Source: Duffyella gerundensis (GTDB lineage: Bacteria; Pseudomonadota; Gammaproteobacteria; Enterobacterales; Enterobacteriaceae). From it: DNA of 64,000 bases. The notes below the pieces were generated by a model. The model was given only the letters and a program-made list of their open reading frames with translations, was not told where the DNA came from and did no database searches. Numbering within the stretch: position 1 is the stretch's first letter; every line of letters begins with the position of its first letter. The translations under genes and the position numbers were made by a program. The DNA lies in assembly GCF_001517405.1 (NCBI RefSeq), contig NZ_LN907827.1, positions 998,587-1,062,586 on the forward strand. The letters are read 5' to 3'. This document shows positions 61,739 to 64,000 of this stretch, in pieces.

Positions 61739-62638
61739 TTATTTGTCGCGTTCAATTATGAAGCTTGCCAGTGCCTGTAATGGCATCGTATTGAAAGATT
61801 GCGCCGCAAGCGTTTCCAGTGCACCTAATGCTTCCTGATAAAGATCCCAGGCTTTTCCGCGCGCATTGTCGAGACCCATTAACGCAGGATAGGTGCTTTT
61901 ACCTAATTCTTCATCCGCGCCCTGACGTTTACCGAGCACTGCCGTATCGCCGACCACATCAAGAATGTCGTCCTGCACCTGAAAGGCCAGGCCGATAGCG
62001 TTGGCGTAACGATCCAGCGCGGGCATGGCCGCTTTCCCGGTTTCACCGGCGGCAAGGGCGCCGAGTCTTACCGCTGCGCGGATCAGCGCACCCGTTTTAA
62101 GTCGATGAATTTGTTCCAGCTGGGCGAGGTCGACCTGCTTGCCCTCTGCCAGCAAATCCAGCGCCTGGCCACCGCACATGCCCGCCACGCCACTGGCTTG
62201 AGCAAGCTCTGAAACCATTGCCAGACGATATTCGGCGCTGACGCCGGGCATCGGTTCATCGGTAAGGATAGAAAATGCCAGCGTTTGCAGCGCATCGCCT
62301 GCGAGAATCGCCGTATCTTCGCCAAACTTGATGTGGCAGGTAGGCTGGCCACGGCGCAGACGATCGTCATCCATAGCCGGAAGATCATCGTGAATGAGTG
62401 AGTAAGCGTGAATGCACTCAATGGCGGCGGCAGGCGCATCAAGGCTGGCGGAATCTGCCTTCAGCATTTCGCCGGTAGCATATACCAGAAAAGGACGCAG
62501 CCGCTTACCACCTAATAATGCCCCATATTCCATGGCATTCACCAGTGGAGAATCCTGAAAAGGCAGTGGCGCTAACAGGCGAGAGAGCGCGTCGTTTACG
62601 CGTTGGTGATAAACATGCAATAAATCAGAAAAATGCAT
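61739..62638 (-). CDS. ispA: Geranyl/farnesyl diphosphate synthase
   Basis: 299 residues. [13 protein letters not shown] (about residue 84) and [16 protein letters not shown] contain the two Asp-rich substrate sites, and the middle carries [19 protein letters not shown]. The ATG overlaps the xseB stop by one base (TAATG), indicating translational coupling. Makes FPP for quinones and undecaprenyl phosphate. Confidence 0.97.
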   Translation of the reverse strand: MHFSDLLHVYHQRVNDALSRLLAPLPFQDSPLVNAMEYGALLGGKRLRPFLVYATGEMLKADSASLDAPAAAIECIHAYSLIHDDLPAMDDDRLRRGQPTCHIKFGEDTAILAGDALQTLAFSILTDEPMPGVSAEYRLAMVSELAQASGVAGMCGGQALDLLAEGKQVDLAQLEQIHRLKTGALIRAAVRLGALAAGETGKAAMPALDRYANAIGLAFQVQDDILDVVGDTAVLGKRQGADEELGKSTYPALMGLDNARGKAWDLYQEALGALETLAAQSFNTMPLQALASFIIERDK

Positions 62639-62880
62639 TATTCATTTTCCGCTGTAAAAGGGGTCAGCTCACCATTTTTGTCGTCGCTGAGGAGGATCTG
62701 TACGCGCTGTTCCGCCTGTTGTAGTGTCTGTTGCCCAACTCTGGCCAGCTGCACGCCGCGCTCAAATTCGTTGAGGGCATCTTCCAGTGGCAAATCGCCA
62801 CTTTCGAGGCGTTGAACAATTTGCTCCAGCTGTTGCAGAGAGCTTTCAAAGCTGACGGGCGTTGCGGCTTTTTTTGGCAT
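62638..62880 (-). CDS. xseB: Exodeoxyribonuclease VII small subunit
   Basis: 80 residues, [47 protein letters not shown], nearly the E. coli sequence. Binds XseA to form ExoVII; the start at 62880 is supported by alignment to E. coli. First gene of the xseB-ispA-dxs unit, divergent from thiI. Confidence 0.97.
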   Translation of the reverse strand: MPKKAATPVSFESSLQQLEQIVQRLESGDLPLEDALNEFERGVQLARVGQQTLQQAEQRVQILLSDDKNGELTPFTAENE

Positions 62881-63062
62881 AGTGGGTCTCATTTCACAAA
62901 TAAATGTCGTTCTGCTGCGGTCATGGTAGCTGACGGGAAATAATTAGCAAAACAATCAATAGCGGCCGTTGCTAAAGCGCCGCCAGGGGAATGGTGATAC
63001 AATACTGCTCCCCGGATGCTTACAGCCGCTGGCTGTAACGCAATCCTATGATTTTACCAGCT

Positions 63063-63085
63063 AAGTGCTTCGTCTTTTAGCACTT
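63063..63085 (+). other. Hairpin in the thiI leader
   Basis: AAGTGCT (63063-63069) / AGCACTT (63079-63085) with a 9-nt loop, 26 bases before the thiI start. No T tract follows, so it is more likely a structured leader than a terminator. Confidence 0.5.
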
Positions 63086-63110
63086 ATTTGCTCAACGAAC
63101 CCGTGCCGCC

Positions 63111-64000
63111 ATGAAGTTTATCATTAAGTTATTCCCCGAAATTACTATCAAAAGTCAGTCCGTGCGACTGCGCTTTATCAAAATCCTGACCAGCAACATT
63201 CGCAATACGCTTAAAGAAGTGGATGACGAGTTGGCGGTTGTCCGCCACTGGGATCATATCGAGGTGCGCACTAAAAAAGTGTCGATGCGCGAAGCGCTAA
63301 TCGACGAGCTGCAGCGTATTCCCGGTATTCACCACGTGCTGGAAGTGGAAGATCGCGCCTATACCGATATGCATCATATCTTTGAGCAGACGCTGGAGTT
63401 ATACCGCAGCCGCATCGAAGGTAAAACGTTCTGCGTGCGCGTTAAACGACGCGGCCAACATGATTTTAGCTCGCAGGATGTTGAGCGTTATGTTGGTGGC
63501 GGCCTGAATCAGCATGTCGAGAGCGCATCGGTTAAGCTTAACCATCCTCAGGAAACGATCAACCTTGAGATCGATAACGATCGCCTGATGCTGGTCAACG
63601 GCCGTTATGAAGGCATTGGCGGCTTCCCGATTGGCACGCAGGATGATGTGCTGTCGCTGATCTCTGGTGGATTCGATTCCGGCGTCTCCAGCTACATGCT
63701 GATGCGTCGCGGTTGCCGCGTGCATTATTGCTTCTTTAACCTGGGCGGCGCCGCGCATGAGATTGGCGTTCGTCAAGTCGCACATTATTTGTGGAACCGT
63801 TTTGGTCGATCTCACCGGGTGCGCTTTGTCGCCATCAACTTTGAGCCAGTGGTCGGCGAGATTCTTGAGCGGGTGGAAGATGGCCAGATGGGCGTGGTGC
63901 TGAAACGCATGATGGTGCGCGCCGCCTCGCTGGTAGCTGAACGCTATGGCGTGCAGGCGCTGGTCACCGGCGAAGCGTTGGGCCAGGTTTCCAGCCAGAC
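63111..64000 (+). CDS. thiI: tRNA 4-thiouridine sulfurtransferase ThiI (truncated by the window edge)
   Basis: About 296 residues are visible, from [18 protein letters not shown] at 63111. N-terminal ferredoxin-like and THUMP domains (about 60-165, with [24 protein letters not shown]), then the PP-loop ATPase [17 protein letters not shown] at about 183. Transfers sulfur for 4-thiouridine in tRNA and for thiamine thiazole. The C-terminal rhodanese domain is outside the window. Confidence 0.97.
   Translation, partial: MKFIIKLFPEITIKSQSVRLRFIKILTSNIRNTLKEVDDELAVVRHWDHIEVRTKKVSMREALIDELQRIPGIHHVLEVEDRAYTDMHHIFEQTLELYRSRIEGKTFCVRVKRRGQHDFSSQDVERYVGGGLNQHVESASVKLNHPQETINLEIDNDRLMLVNGRYEGIGGFPIGTQDDVLSLISGGFDSGVSSYMLMRRGCRVHYCFFNLGGAAHEIGVRQVAHYLWNRFGRSHRVRFVAINFEPVVGEILERVEDGQMGVVLKRMMVRAASLVAERYGVQALVTGEALGQVSSQ

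Overview
The window is a stretch of a gamma-proteobacterial chromosome. Core gene order matches the Escherichia coli 6-9 min region almost gene for gene: iraP, psiF, proC, yaiI, aroL, yaiA, aroM, ppnP, rdgC, mak, sbcCD, phoBR, brnQ, proY, acpH, queA, tgt, yajC, secDF, yajI, nrdR, ribD, ribH, nusB, thiL, pgpA, yajO, dxs, ispA, xseB, thiI. This places the organism in Enterobacterales. Several interstitial genes differ from E. coli: phoA and adrA are missing, there is a stand-alone lacZ, a phytase-like phosphatase and ybdG replace malZ, and an ethanolamine-type permease sits beside mak. That pattern suggests an Erwiniaceae-like genome (Pantoea, Erwinia or Mixta). The genus is an inference, not something read directly.

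Layout. Positions 1-5100 are accessory-looking: the end of an unidentified (possibly phage tail-like) gene, tRNA-Thr(CGU), a small membrane protein, an AI-2E-type permease, a 2.3 kb AT-rich stretch with no supported gene, and a lone GntR/FCD regulator. Positions 5100-13100 hold small envelope and stress genes: an RcnB-like protein, DUF523, a CPBP protease, a CHASE4-PAS-GGDEF-EAL protein, an I78 inhibitor lipoprotein, an AriR/YmgB-like protein, a CspA-type protein and YciG. They also hold a 21-residue membrane peptide gene not found by standard ORF calling. Positions 13400-16900 carry lacZ with a lac O1-like operator but no lacI or lacY.

Positions 16950-36850 run from iraP to sbcCD. The core genes are interrupted by an SDR/Rieske-flavoprotein pair (where E. 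coli has adrA), a DUF421 pair, and a divergent permease/kinase/AraC cluster with a 21-bp-spaced direct repeat that looks like the AraC operator. Positions 36950-47750 hold phoBR with a Pho box, a PstS-like protein, a MetE-like methyltransferase behind candidate Met boxes, brnQ, proY, an AppA-like phosphatase, ybdG and acpH.

Positions 47845-64000 are almost pure housekeeping: queuosine tRNA modification (queA, tgt), Sec translocon accessory proteins (yajC-secD-secF), nrdR with riboflavin synthesis, nusB, thiL and pgpA, then isoprenoid synthesis (dxs, ispA) with xseB, and the start of thiI, which is cut by the window edge.

No insertion sequence, integrase, CRISPR array or rRNA was seen. The parts most worth a second look are the small-protein gene at 10711-10776, the repeat pair at 29242-29276, the lac-like operator at 16542-16560, the 18-bp palindrome at 6953-6970, and the paired accessory genes inserted at conserved core boundaries.
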